This document shows, in pieces, positions 11,169-18,789 of a stretch of DNA of 53,824 bases. The position numbers and the translations under genes were made by a program. This stretch comes from Lachnospiraceae bacterium (GTDB lineage: Bacteria; Bacillota; Clostridia; Lachnospirales; Lachnospiraceae): assembly GCA_024403275.1 (NCBI GenBank), contig JAKSSD010000009.1, positions 1 to 53,824 on the forward strand. The letters run 5' to 3'. Under the pieces are notes generated by a model. The model saw only the letters and a program-made list of their open reading frames with translations. It made no database searches and had not been told where the DNA came from. Numbering within the stretch: the first letter of the stretch is position 1; each line of letters opens with the position of its first letter.

Positions 11169-11528
11169 TTACAATACAAATACTACTAAGATAGCTACGA
11201 TCAATGCGTAAATAATAGCCGTTTCAATAAATACAAGACCAAGCATCAGAAGTGTCTGAATCTTACCAGATGCTTCTGGCTGACGTGAAACGCCTTCTGC
11301 AGATCTTCCTACTGCAAGACCCATACCAAGAGCACCACCCATAGCTGCAAGACCAACTGCGATTGCAGCACCAAGTGCCTTATACATAATTACGTCATTC
11401 TCATTAGAACCAACTACTGTAACTGCTACATCATCAGCTGCAGCCATAGCCTTTACTGGTGTAAATGCAATTCCTAATGCAACTGTTAATAATAAAAGAG
11501 CTGCAACTATTTTAAATAAATTTTTCAT
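11169..11528 (-). CDS. atpE: ATP synthase Fo subunit c with signal-like N-terminal extension
   Basis: This 119-residue protein is a two-helix c subunit carrying about 40 extra N-terminal residues. Residues 1-29 look like a signal peptide: a Lys-containing start, the core VAALLLLTVALGIAFTP, and a possible cleavage site after AMA at 29. The c hairpin follows, with helix 1 (ALGAAIAVGLAAMGGALGMG), the loop SRQPEA, and helix 2 with the ion carboxylate Glu102 in FIETAIIYALIV. Compared with sodium-type c rings, the helix-1 Gln position is Met here, while Thr and Tyr near Glu102 are kept. Proton coupling is somewhat more likely, but not settled. Its start overlaps the atpB stop by one base. Confidence 0.93.
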   Translation of the reverse strand: MKNLFKIVAALLLLTVALGIAFTPVKAMAAADDVAVTVVGSNENDVIMYKALGAAIAVGLAAMGGALGMGLAVGRSAEGVSRQPEASGKIQTLLMLGLVFIETAIIYALIVAILVVFVL

Positions 11529-12382
11529 TATTGAACCTCCGGATTTATCTCTTCTTTAATTTTCTTTTTCTTTTCTTTCTTAGGCTTCTTTTCTGTAACC
11601 TCTCCGTAGAATACACTGCAAAGCATTGTAAGTACGTAGGCCTGAATTAGTGCATGTAAAAGCGTAAACATTACACCAACCAGTACTGGAAGTACAAATC
11701 TTGTAGCCTTGAAATAATAAACAAGTTCAGTTACTAAGGCACCTGAAAGCAAGGCACCAAACAAACGGAAACTCATTGATATAGGGAGTGAAAACTCTTT
11801 AATAGTTTTAAGAACGCCCTTGATACCATTCTGTGTCAAACCACCCACCATTATGAAAAGGTAAGTTGTACAGCCCATCATTATTGCACCATTTATATCT
11901 GATAAAGGAGCAGACAATGTAATCGGTCTTCCCGTTGTCGTAATAACCTGTATTCCCAATAACTCGAATATTGTACTTACAAATATGTAGGCACCTGCCA
12001 CAAACATATAAGCCTTTAAAAATCCGTTCTTATGTGGACAGTTGGAATCTGCTGTACCATCAAAAATACTTACAGCCATCTCCAAAACCATCTGGAATTT
12101 TCCTGGAACCATTTTAAATCTTGGAATCACGAATATTCTTACAATAATCGCAAATACCGTCATGATGCAGGTAACCATAAAGGCTGATATCAGTCCTGGA
12201 TTAACATCCTTTAATCCAAACAGACTGACCTTTGCTGATTCGTGAAGTACCGCATCTCGCATAACTTCCTGAATCGCTTCCTCCTCACCATGAGAGCCAC
12301 CAGTCAAAATAATTCCAACAAGCAAACAAACTATCAGGACACCAAAAACAATGCCGCTGACAATTTTTCTCTTCTTACTCAT
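11528..12382 (-). CDS. atpB: ATP synthase Fo subunit a
   Basis: This 284-residue membrane protein is subunit a, which carries ions to and from the c ring. The essential arginine is in FRLFGALLSG, where most families read RLFGNM. The last helix region (VMFTLLHALIQAYVLTMLCS) is typical. The C-terminus has a basic tail (KKPKKEKKKKIKEE). It is the first gene of the operon, behind the promoter at 12439-12467. No atpI gene precedes it. Confidence 0.95.
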   Translation of the reverse strand: MSKKRKIVSGIVFGVLIVCLLVGIILTGGSHGEEEAIQEVMRDAVLHESAKVSLFGLKDVNPGLISAFMVTCIMTVFAIIVRIFVIPRFKMVPGKFQMVLEMAVSIFDGTADSNCPHKNGFLKAYMFVAGAYIFVSTIFELLGIQVITTTGRPITLSAPLSDINGAIMMGCTTYLFIMVGGLTQNGIKGVLKTIKEFSLPISMSFRLFGALLSGALVTELVYYFKATRFVLPVLVGVMFTLLHALIQAYVLTMLCSVFYGEVTEKKPKKEKKKKIKEEINPEVQ

Positions 12383-12438
12383 TGTCCTTCCTTCTTTCTG
12401 TTTTTTATTTAAATTTTTTATATTTTCGAACTAATAAA

Positions 12439-12467
12439 ATGATATTATTTTGAGTATTTTTAGTCAA
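12439..12467 (-). promoter_or_regulatory. Promoter of the ATP synthase operon
   Basis: On the leftward strand TTGACT (12467-12462), a 17-base spacer and TATCAT (12444-12439) lie about 57 bases before the atpB start. This is the only good sigma-A match in the gap, so the whole atp operon and the EAL gene likely start here. Confidence 0.6.
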
Positions 12468-12522
12468 TATTTTAAAGCCTATTTAGTCCCTGTTTATCAG
12501 GTCAAAAACAAAGAATTTTGCC

Positions 12523-13548
12523 CTATACATCATCCCTTGTTGGCTTTAGTCTGGTATGTATTGAAATCTCATATAAAGCAAAGCATACAAATATCGTTCC
12601 TGCCGCTATTATGCAAATCATCATCCATACGGCTACAGGAGCAAGTCTTTCCTCCTGATATCTGGCAATCTTCTCCCAATACGGGAAAATAATATCTCTG
12701 TTTTGCATCGAACGATATTTCTTTTCTTTGTTAATCTTCCAGAGTTTTTCAACTGTAAATCTTGTAGAATTCTCAACCATTTCAAAGCTATTTGTATCCA
12801 CCTTGAAAACATCTGTCACAATTTTACTTGCGAAATTCTCTACTGGATTTGGCATACATATCTCAATGCAAACGATTGACGGACTATAATCTTCGGAACA
12901 AAGAAGCTCATATGGCACAAATATTTCTGGCTCATCCCCTCTTGCATATTCAGTGATATGATCACCGCCCCTTTCATACACTCCTCTTACATAAAGAAGC
13001 TTGCCTTCCCAATAAATCTGCTGGTCAGCTACATCGCTTGAACCAAAGAGTTCCCAGGCAGTTTCCTCATCCAGAATCACTCCATCGTGCATAAGATCAT
13101 TGCCACTGAAGTACTGTCCAGAAAGCAGCTTAACTGGGTGAAAATCAAAGAAATCTCCGCCTACAGCCATGCATTTTACATTTACACTCTTTCTGTCGCT
13201 TTCAAGATTCATCTGATCTTTGGCCATGTAACTGTCAATAAATTTTCTGCCATTCTCATTTTCATTATCAACATTATTAATCTCTAACTGCTTATTAATG
13301 TTGTATTCAAGTTCAGAAATCGAATTGCCATCTACATTTGCACTATCCTTAATAAATAGCGAAATGTGAGAATATTTATTGTTCGAATCCCATCTAGATG
13401 CCATAGTCTGGTCAGTATATCTTGCAGTTTGTATTCCAAGAATAATCTTCAATACAAGGCTTATAAGAGCAAGTACTAGCACCAGGGAAATGCATATAAC
13501 TCTGTAATATTTAATTTTGGAAAGAATCTTTTTTAATTTTTCCATCAA
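12523..13548 (-). CDS. MacB-like extracytoplasmic protein with two membrane helices
   Basis: This 341-residue protein has one membrane helix near the N-terminus (VICISLVLVLALISLVLKII) and one near the C-terminus (VWMMICIIAAGTIFVCFALY). Between them is an extracytoplasmic region with features of the MacB periplasmic core domain: GGDFFDFHPVKLLSGQYF, DGVILDEETAWELFGSSDV and VRGVYERGG. Unlike MacB or FtsX permeases, it lacks the four-helix permease unit. It starts eight bases after the HlyD-like gene ends, so the two should work together. No matching ATPase is in the window. A structural or tethering part of an export complex is possible but unproven. Confidence 0.65.
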   Translation of the reverse strand: MMEKLKKILSKIKYYRVICISLVLVLALISLVLKIILGIQTARYTDQTMASRWDSNNKYSHISLFIKDSANVDGNSISELEYNINKQLEINNVDNENENGRKFIDSYMAKDQMNLESDRKSVNVKCMAVGGDFFDFHPVKLLSGQYFSGNDLMHDGVILDEETAWELFGSSDVADQQIYWEGKLLYVRGVYERGGDHITEYARGDEPEIFVPYELLCSEDYSPSIVCIEICMPNPVENFASKIVTDVFKVDTNSFEMVENSTRFTVEKLWKINKEKKYRSMQNRDIIFPYWEKIARYQEERLAPVAVWMMICIIAAGTIFVCFALYEISIHTRLKPTRDDV

Positions 13549-13555
13549 TAAATCC

Positions 13556-15313
13556 TTACTCAGCTAATTTAACCTGATCCTTATTCTGTAAAGGCTTTGA
13601 TGAGTTGGTAATAACATATTCCCAACCTGTTAATTCAGCTTTAATTGCAACATTTTTATCATCTTTTGCAAGAACCTCAACATCCACTCTCTTGGCAACA
13701 TATCTTGAACCAAATGGAGTTGATTTAGTATCCATAATGAGTACGAAGGTACCCTTGTTGTCTTCTCTTATAGCATTTACAGGTACTATAAGGTCATAAT
13801 TAGAGCTTCTCTCTCCTACTGATAGAGTGAGTCTTTGTCCTGGCTGAACGCCATCACCTGAAATAGAAAATACAAGTAATTTTCCATCTCTCTGACTATT
13901 TTTATCCGGCTGAATAGCTACAAGATTAACTGATATATCTGAATAAAACCATGAATCAACTACTGATACCTCATCGCCAACCTTAACTGCTTTAGCCTGC
14001 TTATCAGATACAGGGAATGATAATGAGTAGCCTTTACCATCAATCTGAACTATTGCAACTGTTGAGCCAGCCTCAATCTTCTCTCCTGCTGTATACATAA
14101 CGCTTGACAAAGTTCCTGCAACTGGAGAAGTAACTGTACCACCAATCGCCTTAGCTTCTAAGTCCTTAATATCATTAGCTTTCTTAACAAGCTCCTGATA
14201 CTGCTTTTCAACCTCAAGCTTTGTTTTCTCTTTGTTGTAATAATCCTCTCTGTCCAATTTAAGCTTCTCAAGTTCTGCTTCTTTGTTTGCAAGATCACTC
14301 TTTGCCTCAATAATCTGATTGTTGATATTCTTTGAATTAGAATCACCTGAATTGCCCTTGTTTTCAAGATTCTTTTGTGCCTGTGCAAGGTTAGCTTCCT
14401 TTGCCTTAACATCAGCCACCTGCTTATCATAATCTTCCTGAGAAGGAAGCTTACTTAAGGCTTCATTCTTCTCTCTTTCAAGTTCATTTAATTTAATAGC
14501 AAGCTCATTTGCCTTATCAAGATAATATTCATAATTCGCATCATAAATAGGATCTCCTGGCTGATTCTTTGAAGGATCCGCATATTGCGGGTCATTTGTT
14601 CTTCCTTCAATAAGACCTAAATAATAATTTCTGTCATCTACCAATTGGTTATATTCTTTTACTATTGCTCTGTTCTTATCATGTTCATCAAGTATAGCCT
14701 TTGAAGCATCATATGCAGCCTGAGCATCTGCAACAGCCTTTTCTTCCTTTGATGTATCTACTGAAGCATCTGCTGATAATTCTTTTTGTTTCTCAAGGTC
14801 ATCTACCTTCTTCTTAACTTCCTCAACCTTTTTCTCCTGAGCAACAATTGCATTATCCTTCGCCTCTAACTGCTGTAATATTGCACTGGTTGTAGGAGTA
14901 ACTCCAGCTTCAATTGTTGAGATTTCCGCCTGTGTTAAGCCAAGCCCTAAAAGATTAATCTCATATGTACTCTTCAATGTTTCATACTCATTTTTAGCAT
15001 TAGTAAGCTCGTCACTAGTCTCGCCCTCAAGCTTATAAATAACATCGCCAATTTCTACTCTGTCACCTTCATGTTTAAGGACCCCTGCAACTTTTCTTGT
15101 TTCTTCAACAACTACCTTATAAGGATCGTCAGCCTCGATAACACCGTCGCCTCTTACCTGTGTTACAACCGAACCACTAGTAATGCCCTGAGTAGAAACC
15201 TCAGGAAGTGATTTATTCATAATAGTCTTTGAGAAAAAAGTAAGTATAAGCATGATAACAAGAAAGACTATTGTTATATTTTTAATTATTTCTCTTTTTG
15301 TTAATTTAGTCAT
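13556..15313 (-). CDS. HlyD/RND-type membrane fusion (adaptor) protein
   Basis: This 585-residue protein is an adaptor anchored by one N-terminal membrane helix (ITIVFLVIMLILTFF). A lipoyl-like half motif follows (VEETRKVAGVLKHEGDRVEI), then a very long coiled coil from about residue 95 to 385. The second lipoyl half is IGGTVTSPVAGTLSSVMYTA, and beta-barrel domains complete the C-terminus. This is the HlyD/MacA layout. The ATG at 15313 is chosen because GGAGG lies five bases upstream; a TTG 12 bases earlier overlaps that site. In Gram-positives such adaptors usually partner MacB-type ABC transporters. The downstream MacB-like gene fits, but the two upstream sugar-type permeases do not. Confidence 0.8.
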   Translation of the reverse strand: MTKLTKREIIKNITIVFLVIMLILTFFSKTIMNKSLPEVSTQGITSGSVVTQVRGDGVIEADDPYKVVVEETRKVAGVLKHEGDRVEIGDVIYKLEGETSDELTNAKNEYETLKSTYEINLLGLGLTQAEISTIEAGVTPTTSAILQQLEAKDNAIVAQEKKVEEVKKKVDDLEKQKELSADASVDTSKEEKAVADAQAAYDASKAILDEHDKNRAIVKEYNQLVDDRNYYLGLIEGRTNDPQYADPSKNQPGDPIYDANYEYYLDKANELAIKLNELEREKNEALSKLPSQEDYDKQVADVKAKEANLAQAQKNLENKGNSGDSNSKNINNQIIEAKSDLANKEAELEKLKLDREDYYNKEKTKLEVEKQYQELVKKANDIKDLEAKAIGGTVTSPVAGTLSSVMYTAGEKIEAGSTVAIVQIDGKGYSLSFPVSDKQAKAVKVGDEVSVVDSWFYSDISVNLVAIQPDKNSQRDGKLLVFSISGDGVQPGQRLTLSVGERSSNYDLIVPVNAIREDNKGTFVLIMDTKSTPFGSRYVAKRVDVEVLAKDDKNVAIKAELTGWEYVITNSSKPLQNKDQVKLAE

Positions 15314-15326
15314 TTTAACCTCCAAA

Positions 15327-16250
15327 CTATCCTTTTACGCCACCCTGGTAGGATATTCCTTCGACCAGGTAATCCTCACCATAGAGGAATACTAAAAGGC
15401 TCGGTACCATATAAATACAAGCGACCGCAAATGCAAGTCCTATTTCTCCAACATTTATCTTACTAAGGAAAATACTCAATGGATGCAGATATTCGTCTGC
15501 AAGAAGTATAAGCGGCTGTTCAACCATGTTCCAGTAATCAATAAATATAAGTATAGCTACTGAATAAATCGCACCCTTGCAAAGTGGAAGACATATTTTC
15601 ATAAAAATCTTCCATTCTCCAGCTCCGTCCACCTTAGCTGCCTCAATAATTGATTTCGGAATTCTCCTCATATACTTAGTCAAAAGATATACTGCAAAAG
15701 GAGAAAACATTCCCGGCAACCATATAGCCCATCTCGTATCCAGAATTCCTATCCACTTTGATACTAAGAAGTTAGGAACTAAAGTTACCTGATAAGGCAT
15801 AAGGCAGATAATTATATAAACGAAGAAAAGTATTTCCTTTAGTCTTCCCTTTAATCTCATAAATCCATAGGAGGCCAAAAGAGCAATTACTAATTGGAAA
15901 ATCATAATCGGTACTGTATAAAGAACTGAATTCCAGAATTTATACAAGTAGTCAGGACTCATGAAAAGTACCGATTTGTACTGCTCGAAGCTAACCTTGT
16001 CAGGAATTACCTTAAGCTGTATTGTCTCATTTACGAAAACCTTGCCACCATTTTCATTAGTTGCAAATACTTTTCCGTAATTAGCATTTATTTCTGTTTC
16101 ATTCATAAATGAATTAGTTACCGTCAATACTGTGGGTAAAAGGAAAATCACCGCAAAGAATAAAGCAATAATGAAAAGTATTGATATTCTTGTGAATTTT
16201 CCACCCTTCTTCAGAACATGTCGGATTTTATCTTTTCTTTCCTCTTTCAC
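15327..16250 (-). CDS. Carbohydrate ABC transporter permease (MalG/UgpE type)
   Basis: This 307-residue inner-membrane permease belongs to the MalG side of sugar importers. It has about six membrane helices, an extended first outer loop (ETEINANYGKVFATNENGGK) and a full EAA loop, EAAKVDGAGEWKIF, for docking an ATPase. The GTG at 16250 is chosen because GGAGG lies six bases upstream and the preceding gene stops two bases before it; a longer frame would overlap that gene by 35 bases. No ATPase is encoded nearby, which is common where a shared MsmX-type ATPase serves many importers. The HlyD-like gene follows within 14 bases. Confidence 0.85.
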   Translation of the reverse strand: MKEERKDKIRHVLKKGGKFTRISILFIIALFFAVIFLLPTVLTVTNSFMNETEINANYGKVFATNENGGKVFVNETIQLKVIPDKVSFEQYKSVLFMSPDYLYKFWNSVLYTVPIMIFQLVIALLASYGFMRLKGRLKEILFFVYIIICLMPYQVTLVPNFLVSKWIGILDTRWAIWLPGMFSPFAVYLLTKYMRRIPKSIIEAAKVDGAGEWKIFMKICLPLCKGAIYSVAILIFIDYWNMVEQPLILLADEYLHPLSIFLSKINVGEIGLAFAVACIYMVPSLLVFLYGEDYLVEGISYQGGVKG

Positions 16251-16251
16251 G

Positions 16252-17178
16252 TCAATCCTCCATATCTTTTCCGAAACGATTCTCAAGTATATACAGAATC
16301 AGAATAATCACTATCATGACAATACTCATAAGAATTGCCGCTGATGAAAGCTTCTGATAATCAAGCGAGTTAAACATATTATTCATAAAATGCTGAAGGG
16401 TATACATTGACCCATGTGGATAATTGCCCGATAAAAGGTATACTTCACGGAATATTTTAAATGAGTTAATCAGTGAAAGTATAGTTACGAAAAGAATCGT
16501 TGGTGACAAATATCTAATCTTGACTATAAAGAACAATTTCAGTGCATTATTGCTGTCAAGTGCCGCAACCTCCATCATTTCACGTGGAATTGTTCCAAGA
16601 GCTGCCAAAAACATAATCATGTTGTAGCCAAGGTTTTTCCAAAGAAACAAAAGAATTATAACAAATGGTGCGTACTCACTTTTTATCCAGTCAATATTGC
16701 TAGCTCCGAAGAATCTAATAATGATATTAAAAGCTCCGTTATAATCAAATAAAACTCTAAACACCAAAATAACAGATGCTATAGGCACCATCATAGGAGA
16801 TAAAAATATAGTTCTGAACTTGGATGCAAATGGAATACTCTGGTCAAGAAGAATAGCCATAAGCAGGGATATTATAACTGCAAGTGGAACTGCTACTAGT
16901 GAGAATTTTAAAGTATTCCCTGCTGCAAGTCTGAAGGCCTCATTCTTAAATATTGCTATAAAATTAGATAATCCTACATAATTCTTAGTTACCGGATTAT
17001 CCTGAAAAGCATATACTAGCACAACGAAAAAAGGAATCAGATAAAAAACTGACACCCCTGAAATGGATGGAAGTAGAAAGAGAGTACCCTTTACCCTCTC
17101 TTTTCTCTCCATTTTTCTCCCGTATGAAGAAAGCTTTACTTTCTTTTTCTTAACTTTCTCTTCTTTATCTTTATTCAT
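16252..17178 (-). CDS. Sugar ABC transporter permease (MalF/UgpA type)
   Basis: This 308-residue permease has a basic cytoplasmic N-terminus and about six membrane helices. It begins its hydrophobic part with LFLLPSISGVSVFYLIPFFV, the usual MalF/UgpA opening. Its EAA loop is degenerate: MEVAALDSNNALKLF has Ser-Asn-Asn where the motif normally has Asp-Gly-Ala. This may weaken or alter ATPase contact. It pairs with the MalG-type gene one base downstream, and follows the lipoprotein gene by ten bases. No extracellular sugar-binding protein gene is present, so the substrate cannot be guessed. Confidence 0.85.
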   Translation of the reverse strand: MNKDKEEKVKKKKVKLSSYGRKMERKERVKGTLFLLPSISGVSVFYLIPFFVVLVYAFQDNPVTKNYVGLSNFIAIFKNEAFRLAAGNTLKFSLVAVPLAVIISLLMAILLDQSIPFASKFRTIFLSPMMVPIASVILVFRVLFDYNGAFNIIIRFFGASNIDWIKSEYAPFVIILLFLWKNLGYNMIMFLAALGTIPREMMEVAALDSNNALKLFFIVKIRYLSPTILFVTILSLINSFKIFREVYLLSGNYPHGSMYTLQHFMNNMFNSLDYQKLSSAAILMSIVMIVIILILYILENRFGKDMED

Positions 17179-17188
17179 TACCTTAATT

Positions 17189-17899
17189 CTATAATGCTTC
17201 GTGAGTCAAATTATATTCAGAAGCATTCTTAGCTCTTCCTTCTGCCTGACCATAATACAAATAATGTCTGTACAAAGCTTCTGCTGAATTACCATATACA
17301 TTAACTACATCAGGATATGTTGTTGCATAAAATTCTGCGTCAAAGTCATCTGGTATCAAAAGAGGCTCTTCTTCGTTACCATCACCTTCCTGATTCTCTG
17401 ATTCTTCATCCTGTCCTTCAGTTTCTTCGCTTTCCTTTGAATCTTCCTCAGTCTGCTTATCTTCTTCAGAATTTTCTTCTACATCTTCTTCCTTCGAATC
17501 ATCTGTCTCATCTTCAGCAGTTTCATCATTATTTGTTGTATCAGATTCTTGTGTTTTTTGTGTATCCTCAGATTCTTTTTCTGTATCTTCTTTATCTGTC
17601 TGCTCTTTGGAGTCCTTTGTTTCTTCTTTAGTTGTCTTAATCTCGTCTGCTTCCTTAACTTCCTCGTCTGCAGATGCTAACTGTCTCTCTTCTTCAACGT
17701 CTGTTTCAGCATTGCCAGCTTCTGACGCCTGAGCCACATATATCGTCTCAGATGTATCTACAATTGTTCCTGTTAACTCTTCACTTCTTTGTGCGCTAAC
17801 CATTGATGTAACATCTGTAACTACTGTTTCACAGCCAGCAAAACTAATCATCATACCTGCTGCTGCCATTATAACTGCAAACTTTTTAAGATTTCTCAT
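17189..17899 (-). CDS. Acidic lipoprotein with C-terminal YPDV/EGR repeat domain
   Basis: This 236-residue protein has a lipoprotein signal (ISFAGC, lipid Cys at residue 23). A long low-complexity stretch of Glu, Asp, Ser, Thr and Lys spans about 75-175. The C-terminal part reads FDAEFYATTYPDVV, then ALYRHYLYYGQAEGR, a motif found in cell-surface proteins of several phyla. It occupies the slot where a sugar importer operon would have its solute-binding protein, but it is far too short and too disordered to be one. It may be a surface anchor or spacer for the complex encoded downstream. Function unknown. Confidence 0.65.
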   Translation of the reverse strand: MRNLKKFAVIMAAAGMMISFAGCETVVTDVTSMVSAQRSEELTGTIVDTSETIYVAQASEAGNAETDVEEERQLASADEEVKEADEIKTTKEETKDSKEQTDKEDTEKESEDTQKTQESDTTNNDETAEDETDDSKEEDVEENSEEDKQTEEDSKESEETEGQDEESENQEGDGNEEEPLLIPDDFDAEFYATTYPDVVNVYGNSAEALYRHYLYYGQAEGRAKNASEYNLTHEAL

Positions 17900-17922
17900 T
17901 TCCTACCAGTCTCCTAACTCAA

Positions 17923-17969
17923 ATCACTATATATTGTATCACATTGTTATAAATATATCACTATATATT
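17923..17969. repeat. 13-base direct repeats in the promoter region of the lipoprotein/permease operon
   Basis: ATCACTATATATT occurs at 17923-17935 and 17957-17969, 34 bases apart. On the leftward strand the first copy overlaps a TGATACAAT extended -10 at 17941-17933. They could be regulator sites for the operon starting at 17899; no regulator is nearby. Confidence 0.45.
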
Positions 17970-17983
17970 TTGACAGACTTATG

Positions 17984-18015
17984 TATAAAAAAAGCAACCC
18001 AATTTCTTGAGTTGC
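17984..18015 (-). terminator. Intrinsic terminator of the 18026-18688 gene
   Basis: On the leftward strand GCAACTCAA, a GAAA loop and TTGGGTTGC form a nine-pair stem (18015-17994), followed directly by seven T. Confidence 0.92.
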
Positions 18016-18025
18016 CATTAATCCT

Positions 18026-18688
18026 TTAATCAAAATAATTATAATCGTATACGATAATATGAATAACCTTACTATTCCACTCTTCAAATACGCTCGATAC
18101 ATCGCCTCTTGTATAAGGATCAATTTTCCATCCATCTACAATAAATTCTGTTGCACATCCACAGCTTAATGAATATACATTACTCTCATCTGTATCTACA
18201 TCTGATTTAATATCACCAACGATACATGGAATAATAACTCCATTTTCAAGTTCAACATCAATATACTGTCCTACTGGAGCTCCAAAATATGTTCCAACTG
18301 CTATCAGGTATCTGTTATCGTAGATTCTGAAGCCATAGTCATCTGTCCAGGCATTTACCCCTAACTGATACTGTTTGCTATATCGGTTAGTAATCGCCGA
18401 ATAATTCTCGTATGCTTTCTGTCCATAATATGGATAGTAGTAAGGTAAATCATAAACTGTGAAATCCACATTAAAAAGCTTACTCTTCTCTACTTCTTCA
18501 GATTCCATACTATAGCCTACACCACCAACAATAGTATCTGTGTACTTACGGTCTCTTGCTTTTTCAATCTCAGCCTTATTCTTATAATCACTGATTGTTG
18601 AACTAAGCATATAAATGTAAGTAAGTGTTAAAACACAGATACCAAGGATTGCTGTTGCGGCCACAAATTTCATGGTTTTCTTGAACAT
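18026..18688 (-). CDS. Secreted or membrane-anchored protein of unknown function
   Basis: This 220-residue protein begins with a hydrophobic segment (FVAATAILGICVLTLTYIYM) that is either a signal peptide or an anchor. The outer part contains VYDLPYYYPYYGQKAY and a beta-rich stretch (LIAVGTYFGAPVGQYIDVEL, ENGVIIPCIVGDIKSD) that loosely resembles a double-psi barrel such as the 3D domain. This resemblance is weak. The ATG at 18688 is preferred over one 63 bases upstream because AAAGGAAAG precedes it. The gene has its own promoter with a palindrome, and its own terminator. Confidence 0.6.
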   Translation of the reverse strand: MFKKTMKFVAATAILGICVLTLTYIYMLSSTISDYKNKAEIEKARDRKYTDTIVGGVGYSMESEEVEKSKLFNVDFTVYDLPYYYPYYGQKAYENYSAITNRYSKQYQLGVNAWTDDYGFRIYDNRYLIAVGTYFGAPVGQYIDVELENGVIIPCIVGDIKSDVDTDESNVYSLSCGCATEFIVDGWKIDPYTRGDVSSVFEEWNSKVIHIIVYDYNYFD

Positions 18689-18717
18689 AAACTTTCCTTT
18701 TTCTGCATAAATAAAAT

Positions 18718-18749
18718 GTACTATTCCCAAGTTTCCCCGAGAATAGTAC
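18718..18749. promoter_or_regulatory. Inverted repeat at the transcription start
   Basis: GTACTATTCCC (18718-18728) pairs with GAGAATAGTAC (18739-18749) with one G-U-type pair. It begins three bases after the -10 box at 18752, so it spans the expected transcription start. That placement suits an operator, though an RNA hairpin at the 5' end is also possible. Confidence 0.5.
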
Positions 18750-18751
18750 AC

Positions 18752-18781
18752 ATAATATCATATTTTAACGTTTTATGTCAA
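18752..18781 (-). promoter_or_regulatory. Promoter of the 18026-18688 gene
   Basis: TTGACA (18781-18776), an 18-base spacer and TATTAT (18757-18752) form a near-consensus sigma-A promoter on the leftward strand, starting nine bases after the ABC exporter gene ends. Confidence 0.75.
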
Positions 18782-18789
18782 CCTTTGAG

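Noticed and set aside
16251-16286. A start for the MalG-type permease 36 bases upstream of the chosen GTG
   Set aside because: It would overlap the preceding permease gene by 35 bases and lacks a ribosome-binding site; the GTG at 16250 has a good one.
17317-17631. A Leu/His/Pro-rich rightward frame opposite the acidic lipoprotein
   Set aside because: It is the antisense of the Glu/Ser/Thr low-complexity stretch and has no start signals.
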